Position numbers and translations under genes: made by a program. A stretch of 16,423 nt of DNA from an uncultured Dorea sp. Lineage in GTDB: Bacteria > Bacillota > Clostridia > Lachnospirales > Lachnospiraceae. Where the stretch lies: contig CAJTQA010000056.1 of the NCBI GenBank assembly GCA_910578455.1, forward strand, positions 1-16,423, written 5' to 3'. Below are positions 1 to 6,775 of the stretch, piece after piece. The notes under the pieces are model-generated. The model was not told the origin of the DNA, ran no database searches, and saw nothing but the letters and a program-made list of their open reading frames with translations. Positions within the stretch are counted from its first letter, which is position 1, and the number at the start of each line of letters is the position of its first letter.

Positions 1-168
1 CGACTACAATTATAGGTGATACTTGAGGAGCGGGAAATCCGCAGGAATATTTGGCGCTTACTGTGGCACAGGTTCTTACAGAAAACAGGAACTGATCATG
101 CAGGGGCATGACCTGTCAGGAAAGGAACGGTTCCACCCGGAAACCCGGAAAACTCCCCTCTGAAAGAA
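1..168. other. Left edge of the mobilizable-element remnant, no intact gene
   Basis: No convincing intact gene is visible. A plus-strand frame reads protein-like up to a stop at 69-71 (ending VAQVLTENRN) but carries an in-frame stop at 24-26. It could be the decayed 3' end of a gene lying to the left; I cannot name it. The segment 95-117 can fold into a small hairpin around a CATGC/GCATG core. The interval borders the oriT-like hairpin, so it is best read as leftover mobile-element DNA. Confidence 0.3.
135..150. repeat. Tandem 8-bp direct repeat next to oriT
   Basis: Two adjacent exact copies of ACCCGGAA lie about 20 bp before the oriT-like hairpin. Direct repeats beside oriT often serve relaxase or accessory-protein binding; that role is inference here. 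Confidence 0.35.
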
Positions 169-212
169 GGCGCAATTATATACCCACTTGGGGAAGTGGT
201 GCATTGCGCCCT
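169..212 (+). other. oriT: oriT-like hairpin of MobQ (MobA/MobL) type
   Basis: Seen directly: an 8-bp perfect outer inverted repeat (GGCGCAAT 169-176 with ATTGCGCC 203-210) encloses an inner 6-bp hairpin (CCACTT 184-189, loop GGGG, AAGTGG 194-199). The right arm runs straight into TTGCGCCCTG. Known: MobQ-family nick regions (RSF1010, pIP501) carry a hairpin followed by TAAGTGCG/CCCT. The shared core TGCGCCCT would place the nick between 208 and 209. No relaxase gene lies in the window, so if functional the site would have to be served in trans. Confidence 0.6.
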
Positions 213-451
213 GCCGGGAGTTTCTTGCGGACAGCAGATGATTTCCGTAGATTTCCAATCTGCTCCAATCATTACAGGTGAAGCTGCCCTTCCCCTACGC
301 TGGCTTTTCCAGCTGCCCCTTTGTGGACTTGCCGCACGGAATCTTCTTGCGCTGCCAGCTATTTTAAGTTTGGCAAGTTTTGAAAGCCTGACCGAAAATC
401 TTTTCGCCATGCTTGAAATGTGGTATATTCAAAAATATTTGAAATAACCTA
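213..451. other. Non-coding stretch between oriT and the merR promoter
   Basis: No gene is supported on either strand. Short open frames here (for example minus strand 96-410) run across the oriT hairpin and lack a ribosome-binding site or recognisable domain. Relatives of this element would be expected to carry a relaxase gene near oriT; none is present, consistent with deletion. Confidence 0.4.
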
Positions 452-482
452 TTGCCCCTCATGGAACGTCATGGGTTAGAGT
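452..482 (+). promoter_or_regulatory. MerR-type promoter and operator (19-bp spacer)
   Basis: TTGCCC (452-457) and TAGAGT (477-482) are separated by 19 bp. The spacer holds the imperfect dyad CCCTCATG-GAACGT-CATGGGTT. Over-long 19-20 bp spacers filled by an inverted repeat are the hallmark of promoters activated by DNA distortion through MerR-family proteins, and such sites are commonly autoregulated. The truncated merR gene begins 31 bp downstream, so this is most likely its own promoter. Confidence 0.65.
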
Positions 483-512
483 GGATATATCAAGAACAGG
501 GAACCGATAGTA

Positions 513-734
513 ATGAGGACAGTAAAAGAAGTATCAAATTTAACAGGTATCAGCGTGCACACGCTCCACTATTATGATGAAATCGGGCTGTTAAAGCCGA
601 CTGGCAAAAGTGAAGCGGGATACCGGCTTTATGACGATAAAGCACTGGAAATATTACAAATGGCTGGATACAAAGCCGTATTTACTGGCAAAGGGTACTC
701 CATTGTTGGAGAACGGCTACAAAGGCGTATTTGA
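513..734 (+). pseudogene. Truncated MerR-family transcriptional regulator
   Basis: Residues 1-49 are a clear MerR winged-helix DNA-binding domain: the start MRTVKEVSNLTGISVHTLHY is followed by YDEIGLLKP and AGYRLYDDKALEILQ. After codon 49 (about 659) homology to the family stops. The frame runs for 24 unrelated residues (MAGYKAVFTG...) to a stop, so the usual third DNA-binding helix region, dimerisation coiled coil and effector domain are missing. Another frame across the same DNA (to 813) reads more protein-like (NGYKGVFDSLSKEKQSEL), which suggests a deletion that joined the regulator head to the tail of a different gene. Probably non-functional as an activator; a head-only protein might still bind the operator weakly. 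Confidence 0.7.
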
Positions 735-898
735 TAGTCTGTCAAAAGAAAAACAGTCAGAACTTATCGTAAGAAAAGCCAATTTTGCTAAAGCGGCGGG
801 GATATATTTGTAATTCTATTTTTGCAGGAAAATAAAACAACAGTTAGTGGACAATCAAAGGTTAAAAAGGCTCTGTATGATGCAGTTTTGTGATTTGC
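659..898 (+). other. Unrecognised gene-tail remnant after the MerR head
   Basis: Downstream of the MerR breakpoint two plus-strand frames look protein-like: one ends ...RKANFAKAAGIYL at a stop 811-813, another ends ...SKVKKALYDAVL at 891-893. Neither has a start or recognisable fold; they may be one gene tail broken by a frameshift. No convincing terminator is visible before the convergent kinase gene that ends at 899. Confidence 0.3.
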
Positions 899-2269
899 TC
901 ATGGTTTGGGGTTGCCTGAGAAGTATATATTAGTTTTATACCCTTGCTGTAGTCTGCTTTCTATTTCTATTGTTCCGTGGTGCGCTTCAATAATCTGTCG
1001 TACTAAAAGAAGTCCTAAGCCATGACGGAGATCTAAGCGGTCATCGGTACTCTCCATGTAATGTGGTTTGCTTTCCAGTTCTTCTGATTTTTCAGCAGAA
1101 ATACCAATGCCATTATCCTGAACGGTTAAAAGAAGTTTGCTTTCTGCTATCTGCAACGACAAAATAATTGTGCAGCCTTTGGGATTGCTGTGAATGCTGT
1201 TTTGAACCAGATTATTGACGGCTCGTGTAATCAGTTTTGTATCGCATTCTATCATGCTGTTTTCAGAGTCAGGAGAAATATTTACCTCTAAAGAATAGAA
1301 ATCCGGCAGACCACTATTTATCAGGTCTATAGCATAGGAACGTAACAGTTTTGAAAGACGGATATTTTCTTTCCGCAGAGGCTGCATTTCATATTCAAGC
1401 TTTGATACGAGATTCAAATCCTGCACTAAATCTTTTATTTTGATACTTTGCCGGGATATAACAGCCGCCTGTTCCTTAATCCGGCTACTGGTATTTTCGT
1501 CATTAACGATTCGGTCCGCATATCCCATAATCATGGATAACGGCGTGCGGATGTCATGGGATACACCACTGATCCAATTTGCCCGCGCAGTATTCTGGCG
1601 GCTGATGATATTAGATGCTTTATTGATGCTGTCAGCTATTTCTGATAGTTCGCCGCTTACAGAAAGATTTATGCTTTTCCCTTCTGACAAGGTGGCAATC
1701 GAGGAAATAATTGGTTCTGTATTTTTGCTGATTTGTGCTTTGGAACGTGAATAGGCAAGGAACAGAACCAGCAGGTCGAATACAAGGATGCCAAGAAAAA
1801 AGAAGGGGATTTTACGAACCGTGTCAATAGGATAATAATTGCTGGTAATTTTCATATAGCTGTTTTTGGGATAACCAATCACTAATAAGCCATTTGCATC
1901 ACTCCGTACAAATACGGGGTAGTCATTCAAATATCCCTTGGAGAATATTGCAATATCCTGAATCGAATATTCAGTTGGAATTTCCGCTGGCAGATTAACA
2001 GTCCAATTGCAGGAGCCTTCCATATTCAGATACATTGCCCATAAAGAGTTGGTTATTATCATTCTTTCCGCTTCATTCGTTATGCCATTGGAAGATGAAG
2101 CTACTGCCACCTGTTTTAGCATATTCTGCGGAGAGATACTTCCAAAGTTTTTTGATACTGCATTGTAAAATGTAAAAAAAAATGCAGCTATGTTCAATAT
2201 AACGAGAGCCAGAATAAGTCCAATAAAAGACAGTAAGTGCTTTGAGATATATTTGCTAAATACTTTCAT
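899..2269 (-). CDS. Sensor histidine kinase of the peptide-resistance system (CprK/LanK-like)
   Basis: Membrane histidine kinase of 456 residues, partner of the regulator encoded just upstream. TM1 lies at about 12-36 and TM2 at about 154-174, with an extracellular sensor loop of roughly 115 residues between them. The H-box WISGVSHDIRTPLSMI places the phospho-accepting His at about 238. It is followed by an N-box (AVNNLVQNSIHS), the G1 box VQDNGIGIS (about 383-391) and the G2 box HGLGLLLVRQI (about 416). Start: an ATG at 2285-2287 overlaps the regulator gene. The ATG at 2267-2269 follows AAGGAAG with 7-nt spacing and sits 4 nt after the regulator stop, so I prefer it. By analogy with CprK or SpaK-type kinases it likely senses a cationic peptide or lantibiotic; the ligand is not shown by the sequence. 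Confidence 0.88.
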   Translation of the reverse strand: MKVFSKYISKHLLSFIGLILALVILNIAAFFFTFYNAVSKNFGSISPQNMLKQVAVASSSNGITNEAERMIITNSLWAMYLNMEGSCNWTVNLPAEIPTEYSIQDIAIFSKGYLNDYPVFVRSDANGLLVIGYPKNSYMKITSNYYPIDTVRKIPFFFLGILVFDLLVLFLAYSRSKAQISKNTEPIISSIATLSEGKSINLSVSGELSEIADSINKASNIISRQNTARANWISGVSHDIRTPLSMIMGYADRIVNDENTSSRIKEQAAVISRQSIKIKDLVQDLNLVSKLEYEMQPLRKENIRLSKLLRSYAIDLINSGLPDFYSLEVNISPDSENSMIECDTKLITRAVNNLVQNSIHSNPKGCTIILSLQIAESKLLLTVQDNGIGISAEKSEELESKPHYMESTDDRLDLRHGLGLLLVRQIIEAHHGTIEIESRLQQGYKTNIYFSGNPKP

Positions 2270-2273
2270 GGTT

Positions 2274-2975
2274 TCACTTCCTTGCATTTAATTTATAACC
2301 AAGTCCTTTAACGGTTATGAGTGATACAGGCTTTGAAGGATCAGTTTCAATTTTTTCCCGTATACGCCGGATATGGGCATTCAGGCTATTTTCATATCCA
2401 AAAGGATTATCGCCCCATAATGTTTCGCATAAGGTATCAATGCTTACGATTCTTCCCTCACTGCGGGATAATGTTTCTAACAGCGCATGTTCTTTGGCAG
2501 TCAGGGCAACTATAATTCCATTTTTATTGACTTCGGCACGACTGAAATCTATCGTGCAGCCTTCCAGCTCTAATAATGGGGAATCTGCTTTATAGCATCG
2601 GCGTAAAACTGCATGGACACGCAATAATAGTTCCTGCGGCAAAAAAGGTTTTACCACATAATCATCTGCCCCAAGTCCTAAGCCGGCAAGTTTATCAGCC
2701 GCCTCATCTTTTGCTGTCAGAAATATAACTGGAATATTCGTAAATGCCCGTAATTTCTTCATAAGAGAAAATCCGTTCCCGTCCGGCAGCATGACATCAA
2801 GGATTGCAAGGTCGGGTTTTTCCTGCCTGGCAAAGATAAGTCCGGTCTGGACAGTTCCTGCATCAATGATATTTGAGAAACCGTCATCTGATAGGATGTC
2901 AATTACTAATTTACGCAGTTCTGGCTCATCATCAACCAACAGGATTTTTTTTGTATGCAAAAATGATAGTTCCAT
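2274..2975 (-). CDS. OmpR/PhoB-family response regulator (CprR/LanR-like)
   Basis: Response regulator of 233 residues. The receiver domain (about 9-125) has the acidic pocket VDDE (15-17), the phospho-accepting Asp60 in AILDVMLPDG, switch Thr87 in LTAKD and Lys109 in VVKPF. The C-terminal winged helix (about 135-230) shows EHALLETL, NSLNAHIRRIREKIE and ITVKGLGYKL. The start ATG has AAAGGTGG 9 nt upstream. It shares one transcript with the kinase and is divergent from the ABC operon, the usual layout where the regulator activates a peptide-resistance exporter. The tandem direct repeat at 3061-3080 is its probable target. Confidence 0.93.
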   Translation of the reverse strand: MELSFLHTKKILLVDDEPELRKLVIDILSDDGFSNIIDAGTVQTGLIFARQEKPDLAILDVMLPDGNGFSLMKKLRAFTNIPVIFLTAKDEAADKLAGLGLGADDYVVKPFLPQELLLRVHAVLRRCYKADSPLLELEGCTIDFSRAEVNKNGIIVALTAKEHALLETLSRSEGRIVSIDTLCETLWGDNPFGYENSLNAHIRRIREKIETDPSKPVSLITVKGLGYKLNARK

Positions 2976-3019
2976 TTGTATAATCCACCTTTCAAAAATC
3001 TATCAATAACAGCAGTAAT

Positions 3020-3048
3020 ATTATAGCATAGCGGAACGGCTTTCGGAA
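3020..3048 (-). promoter_or_regulatory. Probable promoter of the two-component operon
   Basis: On the minus strand a perfect TATAAT (3025 down to 3020) lies 17 bp from TTCCGA (3048 to 3043), a weak -35 element. It sits about 45 bp before the regulator start. Confidence 0.45.
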
Positions 3049-3060
3049 TCCTATGGCAAA

Positions 3061-3117
3061 AAAGTAAGGTAAAAGTAAGGATACGAGAAAGTTAATGTCA
3101 GATTGGGGATGTAAACT
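3061..3117 (+). promoter_or_regulatory. Tandem response-regulator site and promoter of the ABC operon
   Basis: Two exact copies of AAAGTAAGG (3061-3069 and 3072-3080) are spaced 11 bp apart, one helical turn, as OmpR-type regulators prefer. Downstream a -10-like TAAACT (3112-3117) has only a poor -35 (AAGTTA 3089-3094, 17-bp spacer). A poor -35 with tandem boxes just upstream suits an activator-dependent promoter. Binding by the adjacent regulator is inference. Confidence 0.5.
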
Positions 3118-3143
3118 AAAGAAAAAAGAAAGGAGAGTTTTTT

Positions 3144-3926
3144 ATGGACTATATTATCACTACGGAGCAGTTGACAAAGAAACATAAAAATTTTATTTCG
3201 GTCAATAAGGTTTCCATGCACATTCAGAAAGGCAGTATCTACGGTTTCCTTGGCCCTAATGGAGCGGGAAAATCTACTACAATGAAAATGTTGTTAGGGC
3301 TCACATCGCCTACAGGCGGAAGATTCACGGTTGACGGAGGTCATTTTCCGGATGACCGGATCAGCATTTTAAAGAAAGTGGGTTCATTTATCGAATCCCC
3401 GTCTTTTTACGCAAATCTGACAGGCCGGGAAAACCTTGATATTATCCGCAGAATTTTGAGGCTGCCGGAAAGTGCGGTGAATGATGCATTGGAGTTAGTC
3501 GGTTTGTCAGAGTTTGGCAGCCGGCTTGCCAAAAAATATTCGTTGGGCATGAAACAGCGTCTAGGGCTTGCGGGAGCTTTGCTTGGGCGTCCGCCAATCC
3601 TGATTTTAGACGAACCTACAAATGGTCTTGACCCTTCCGGTATTCATGAAATCCGTAATCTGATAAAGTCATTGCCGAGCCTTTATGATTGCACCGTCCT
3701 AATATCTTCTCATATGCTGTCGGAAATAGAATTGATGGCAGATGACATCGGCATTCTTAATCATGGCCGGCTGCTGTTCGAGGGAAGTCTTGATGAACTT
3801 AGGCAGAATGCAGTACAGGCAGGTTTCGCAGCGAATAATAAGATTAGTTCCGCTAATTTGGAAGATATGTTCCTCTCCATGATTGATAAGGATAATGCAG
3901 CCAGAAAGCAGAGGGCCAGGTTATGA
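3144..3926 (+). CDS. Lantibiotic-immunity-type ABC transporter ATPase (LanF/CprA-like)
   Basis: ATPase subunit of 260 residues. It has Walker A GPNGAGKST (37-45), the signature SLGMKQR (133-139, a LanF-style variant of LSGGQ), Walker B LILDEP with catalytic Glu157, and H-loop His190 in SSH. The Q-loop position reads FIESPSFY with Glu84, the E-loop described for NukF and related lantibiotic-immunity ATPases, which separates this group from ordinary importers and exporters. The ribosome-binding site AAAGGAGAG is well placed. The stop overlaps the start of the first permease by 4 nt (ATGA), indicating translational coupling. Inferred role: drive expulsion of membrane-active peptides from the cytoplasmic membrane, as CprABC does in Clostridioides difficile. 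Confidence 0.93.
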   Translation: MDYIITTEQLTKKHKNFISVNKVSMHIQKGSIYGFLGPNGAGKSTTMKMLLGLTSPTGGRFTVDGGHFPDDRISILKKVGSFIESPSFYANLTGRENLDIIRRILRLPESAVNDALELVGLSEFGSRLAKKYSLGMKQRLGLAGALLGRPPILILDEPTNGLDPSGIHEIRNLIKSLPSLYDCTVLISSHMLSEIELMADDIGILNHGRLLFEGSLDELRQNAVQAGFAANNKISSANLEDMFLSMIDKDNAARKQRARL

Positions 3927-4648
3927 AAACACTTATCATTGAACTTCGGAAAGAAAAAAGGACTGGTGTTATTCCGTTGTTGTTATTAGTTGGTATCTTG
4001 GGAGCAGCCTATGCGTTTGTCAATTTTATTGTACGCAAGGATACATTACTGAACCTTCCGTTAGCTCCGATGGACGTTCTTTTAACACAGCTTTACGGAA
4101 TGATTATGGTTTTGAACATGTTTGGCATTGTTGTGGCCGCCTGTATGGTTTATAACATGGAATTTAAAGGAACTGCAATCAAAAAGATGTATATGTTGCC
4201 GATTAGTGTTCCTAAAATGTATTTGTGCAAGTTTTTTATTCTAACAGTGTTGCTTTTGACAGCGATTGTGTTACAGAATTTAGCTTTGTTAAAAATTGGT
4301 ATCAGCGACTTGCCGAAAGGTACTTTTGAAATGGACACTTTGCTTATATTTACAGCATATTCCTTTATTACTTCTATGCCGACATTATCTTTTATGGTTT
4401 TGGTTTCCTCTCGCTCCCCAAATATGTGGATGCCACTTGGAATTGGAGTTGCCGGATTTTTAAGCGGAATGGCCTTGGCAGGTTCAAATGTCAGTTTGCT
4501 ATTAGTTCACCCATTTGTTGTAATGTTAAAGCCTGCTGTTGCTATGAGCGCACAGCCAGACAATGGAATAGCTATTATATCTATGGCAGAAACATTTTTG
4601 CTTTTAGGAATAGGCTTATGGATGGCGAAACATTTACGTTATGAATAG
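3923..4648 (+). CDS. Lantibiotic-immunity ABC permease, first subunit (LanE/MutE/CprB-like)
   Basis: Integral membrane protein of 241 residues with about six hydrophobic segments (around 17-35, 55-80, 103-125, 137-158, 168-190 and 215-235). The start is MKTLIIELRKEKRTGVIPLL, where a short basic cytoplasmic head precedes TM1, typical of ABC-2 permeases of immunity transporters. It lacks any ATPase motif. Overlap of 4 nt with the ATPase and a short gap to the second permease mark a three-gene exporter operon. Assignment to LanE rather than LanG is by gene order. Confidence 0.85.
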   Translation: MKTLIIELRKEKRTGVIPLLLLVGILGAAYAFVNFIVRKDTLLNLPLAPMDVLLTQLYGMIMVLNMFGIVVAACMVYNMEFKGTAIKKMYMLPISVPKMYLCKFFILTVLLLTAIVLQNLALLKIGISDLPKGTFEMDTLLIFTAYSFITSMPTLSFMVLVSSRSPNMWMPLGIGVAGFLSGMALAGSNVSLLLVHPFVVMLKPAVAMSAQPDNGIAIISMAETFLLLGIGLWMAKHLRYE

Positions 4649-4659
4649 GAGGGATTTTT

Positions 4660-5424
4660 TTGAATTTTTTTGATTTATTAAAGATTGAATTTAAAAAGGT
4701 AAAGCGGTCGAAAATCGTTCCTTTGATATTTATTGCGCCTTTGTTAGTAGTAATATCGGGGGTTGCCAATTTAAGCAGGTATTTTTCCCCAGAATATACA
4801 AATGCGTGGTCTGCCATGTTTATCCAGAGCGCATTAGTCTACGCCTATTATCTATTGCCATTTTCTATGATTGTTGTATGTGTAATGATTGCAGGGCGTG
4901 AAACGCAGCATAATGGCATTCTGAAGATGCTGGCATTGCCAGTTAGCCGTTATGCCTTATCTCTGGCAAAATTTGGGATTTTGATGTTTTACCTGTTTAT
5001 GGAAATGGTTGTTTTCTTCATTGTGTTTTTGATTACAGGTATCATTGCTACTCACATGGCAGGGATTACAGATGCCTTACCAGTATTTTATCTTGTAAAG
5101 TGGTGTGTAGGGTTATTCCTTACTATGTTGCCATGTATAGCGGCTATGTGGGCGATTACAGTATTGTTTGAAAAAGCATTGCTTTCCGTAGGGCTTAATC
5201 TGTTTCTTGTTATTCCTGGCGTTTTAATAGCCAATACACCGCTTTGGATTGCGTATCCTTACTGTTACAGTGGTTATCTGGTATCTTGTTCGCTGCATGA
5301 TTTTACGGCAGAAGGCACAGGCACAGCATTTTCAGTATTTCCGTTCTTGCCATGTGCAATAGTGGTTTTTATATTAGCTCTTTTTTTGGCTGTTAAAAGA
5401 TTTGGGAAGAAAGAAATGAGGTAA
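4660..5424 (+). CDS. Lantibiotic-immunity ABC permease, second subunit (LanG/MutG/CprC-like)
   Basis: Membrane protein of 254 residues, about six TM segments, beginning MNFFDLLKIEFKKVKRSKIV, the amphipathic basic head seen in MutG-type permeases. The start codon is TTG at 4660, chosen because AGGAGGG (4647-4653) is ideally spaced and no ATG fits. It would form the heterodimeric membrane channel with the preceding permease. The gene ends 2 nt before the next start, so the small downstream membrane protein is probably co-translated. Confidence 0.85.
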   Translation: MNFFDLLKIEFKKVKRSKIVPLIFIAPLLVVISGVANLSRYFSPEYTNAWSAMFIQSALVYAYYLLPFSMIVVCVMIAGRETQHNGILKMLALPVSRYALSLAKFGILMFYLFMEMVVFFIVFLITGIIATHMAGITDALPVFYLVKWCVGLFLTMLPCIAAMWAITVLFEKALLSVGLNLFLVIPGVLIANTPLWIAYPYCYSGYLVSCSLHDFTAEGTGTAFSVFPFLPCAIVVFILALFLAVKRFGKKEMR

Positions 5425-5426
5425 CT

Positions 5427-5633
5427 ATGGAAAAGATAAAATTACAAAATATAAGTATTGCAGTCCTTATTATCAGTGTGCTGCCCTTTGCAACGCTGAT
5501 TCCCGTATTTCTGCAAATTGTATTGCCTGATGGATTGCGTACAGTTTGGGGCGGTATCAATATTGCCTGTGTCATCATGGGGCTGTGTCTGTCTATCATC
5601 TGTGTTAAAAACTTGTTCGCAATCTTGAACTAA
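5427..5633 (+). CDS. Small two-helix membrane protein of the exporter operon, possibly truncated
   Basis: A 68-residue protein starting 2 nt after the LanG-like stop. Two hydrophobic segments (about 9-32 and 42-62) are joined by the loop LPDGLRTVWGG. I do not recognise a named family. Position suggests an accessory or immunity peptide of the exporter. The ending CVKNLFAILN stops abruptly right after TM2, and the next base pairs are a perfect palindrome and mobile-element sequence, so a longer original C-terminus may have been lost. Confidence 0.55.
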   Translation: MEKIKLQNISIAVLIISVLPFATLIPVFLQIVLPDGLRTVWGGINIACVIMGLCLSIICVKNLFAILN

Positions 5634-5636
5634 AAC

Positions 5637-5654
5637 AAGAAAGAATTCTTTCTT
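5637..5654. repeat. Perfect 18-bp palindrome
   Basis: AAGAAAGAATTCTTTCTT reads identically on both strands and starts 4 nt after the small membrane-protein gene. It lacks a T-tract and is AT-rich, so it is a poor terminator. It may mark a junction or bind a dimeric protein. Confidence 0.4.
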
Positions 5655-5733
5655 TGCACGGAGAGTGCCGGGATAAGAGCGAAAATATATCGGACTAATC
5701 CATTCTTAAGAGTGGCAGTTCCCTCTGGGCGCA

Positions 5734-5931
5734 TTGGAAGGGAGGAATGGCTTATGCAGGAAAATGCCGGAGCGGCAGGGAAAACATTGGGATCAGAAAA
5801 TTTCCATCGCTAAATCCATGCTGGAAAAAGGCATCATCGATAGGGAAGTATTAGCCATAATTGATACAAAACTGCTGGAAAAATACCGCCCAATTTCGGG
5901 TACATTACTGGCTGGAAAACCGTTGACTTAA
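5734..5931 (+). CDS. SHOCT-like small protein next to the recombinase
   Basis: The recognisable part is the C-terminal about 45 residues: helix QKISIAKSMLEKGIIDREVL, then IDTKLLEKYRPISGTLLAGK. The pattern of a short helix, a GII(D/T) turn and a second helix is that of SHOCT-type oligomerisation domains. Small proteins of this kind commonly precede large serine recombinases on Clostridia mobile elements, and that is the position here. The start is uncertain: TTG at 5734 gives the longest frame, ATG at 5764 (MPERQ...) is an alternative. The first 20 residues look unconserved and a frameshift near the start is possible. Function unknown. Confidence 0.5.
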   Translation: MEGRNGLCRKMPERQGKHWDQKISIAKSMLEKGIIDREVLAIIDTKLLEKYRPISGTLLAGKPLT

Positions 5932-5969
5932 TGCGGTTTTAGCGTTATAGTAGCGGAAGGAGTGATCTT

Positions 5970-6128
5970 ATGGCGAAGATAATCAGGATAGAGCCGAAAA
6001 TCCCGGCTCTGAAAGAGCGGGCGAAAGTCGCAGCTTACGCTCGCGTGTCCATGGAAATGGACTGCATTGTGGCTATGTGCCAGAACGGCAGATATTCAGA
6101 AACAATATTGGAATTTGTTGAAAGATAG
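5970..6128 (+). pseudogene. Large serine recombinase, N-terminal fragment
   Basis: Only about 30 codons of the original gene remain: a basic head IIRIEPKIPALKERAKV followed by AAYARVS, the first beta strand and catalytic-Ser motif of resolvase domains. After YARVSMEM (about 6058) the frame enters unrelated sequence and stops at 6126-6128. Intact TnpX-like recombinases are several hundred residues, so over 90% is gone and the gene is dead. It is the expected integrase of the element to its left, which explains why that element is stranded. Confidence 0.7.
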
Positions 6129-6276
6129 CAAATGGAATATTAAAGCAATGCCAAAGCATTCTATCTTAGAAGTTATAGTAGAAATTCAAATAGATTTTAA
6201 TGCCAAAGAAAAAATGACATCAAATATCATAAATAATGCTGTATCTTCTGCATTGGAAATTGCTTACAGACTTTAG
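6061..6276 (+). pseudogene. Unrecognised 3' gene fragment joined to the recombinase break
   Basis: A frame different from the recombinase stays open from before 6061 to a stop at 6274-6276 and reads protein-like (KQYWNLLKDSKWNIKAMPKH, then IINNAVSSALEIAYRL). It looks like an alpha/beta C-terminus. No start or ribosome-binding site belongs to it, and it begins exactly where recombinase homology stops. I do not recognise the family. Confidence 0.4.
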
Positions 6277-6346
6277 GTTGTTAACTTCCGGTTTATCGGG
6301 GAGTTGAACGGAATAATAAATACGGAATTTATGGAGAAAACGGATT

Positions 6347-6742
6347 ATGTGGACATGTCCAAAATGCGGGAGAGAATTTGAAAGAACAAATCAGGGCCAT
6401 TACTGTGGGGAAGCACCTAAAACAGTGTTAGAATATATAGATTCACAACCTATGGAAAAACATGCACACTTAACAGAGATGATGATTATATTACAGAACA
6501 GTGTTCCGGGTGTAAATGAACGTATCTTATGGAGTATGCCGTATTATGAGAAAGAAGGAAAAGCCATCTCATTTTCTGCTTGTAAAAAGCACGTCAGTTT
6601 TTATGCAGGGAGTGAAGCTATTGAAAAGTTTGCGTTGGAACTAAACGGATTTGCCGCTAAGAAAAATGCAGTATATTTTCCTTATGATAGGGCATTACCA
6701 GCAAAGTTGATTGAAAATATTGCAAAGTGGTGTTTAAGCTGA
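6347..6742 (+). CDS. DUF1801-like protein with N-terminal zinc ribbon
   Basis: A 131-residue protein. The N-terminus MWTCPKCGREF...HYC holds a CxxC plus a later HxC (Cys4, Cys7, His18, Cys20), a probable zinc knuckle. Residues about 26-129 match the DUF1801/YdhG-like fold: VLEYIDSQP, VPGVNERILWSMPYYEKEGK, CKKHVSFYAG and FPYDRALPAKLI. Members are sometimes called iron-chaperone-like, but biochemical function is not settled, so no role is assigned. GGAG lies 10 nt before the ATG. It stands alone between fragments and sits 33 nt before the Nudix start, possibly in one transcript. Confidence 0.75.
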   Translation: MWTCPKCGREFERTNQGHYCGEAPKTVLEYIDSQPMEKHAHLTEMMIILQNSVPGVNERILWSMPYYEKEGKAISFSACKKHVSFYAGSEAIEKFALELNGFAAKKNAVYFPYDRALPAKLIENIAKWCLS

Positions 6743-6775
6743 TTTGATAAGTTGGGGTTTATGGAGACAGCAGAT

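Noticed and set aside
96..410. Minus-strand 104-codon frame across the oriT hairpin
   Set aside because: It runs through the nested inverted repeat, is Arg/Ser/Pro-rich and has no recognisable motif; the hairpin explains the conserved-looking DNA better.
3144..5424. BceAB-type bacitracin exporter
   Set aside because: BceB-type permeases are single large proteins with a big extracellular domain; here there are two permeases of about 250 residues and an E-loop ATPase, which fit LanFEG/CprABC.
5637..5654. Terminator for the exporter operon
   Set aside because: The palindrome is AT-rich with no loop and no following T-tract, so it is unlikely to terminate transcription.
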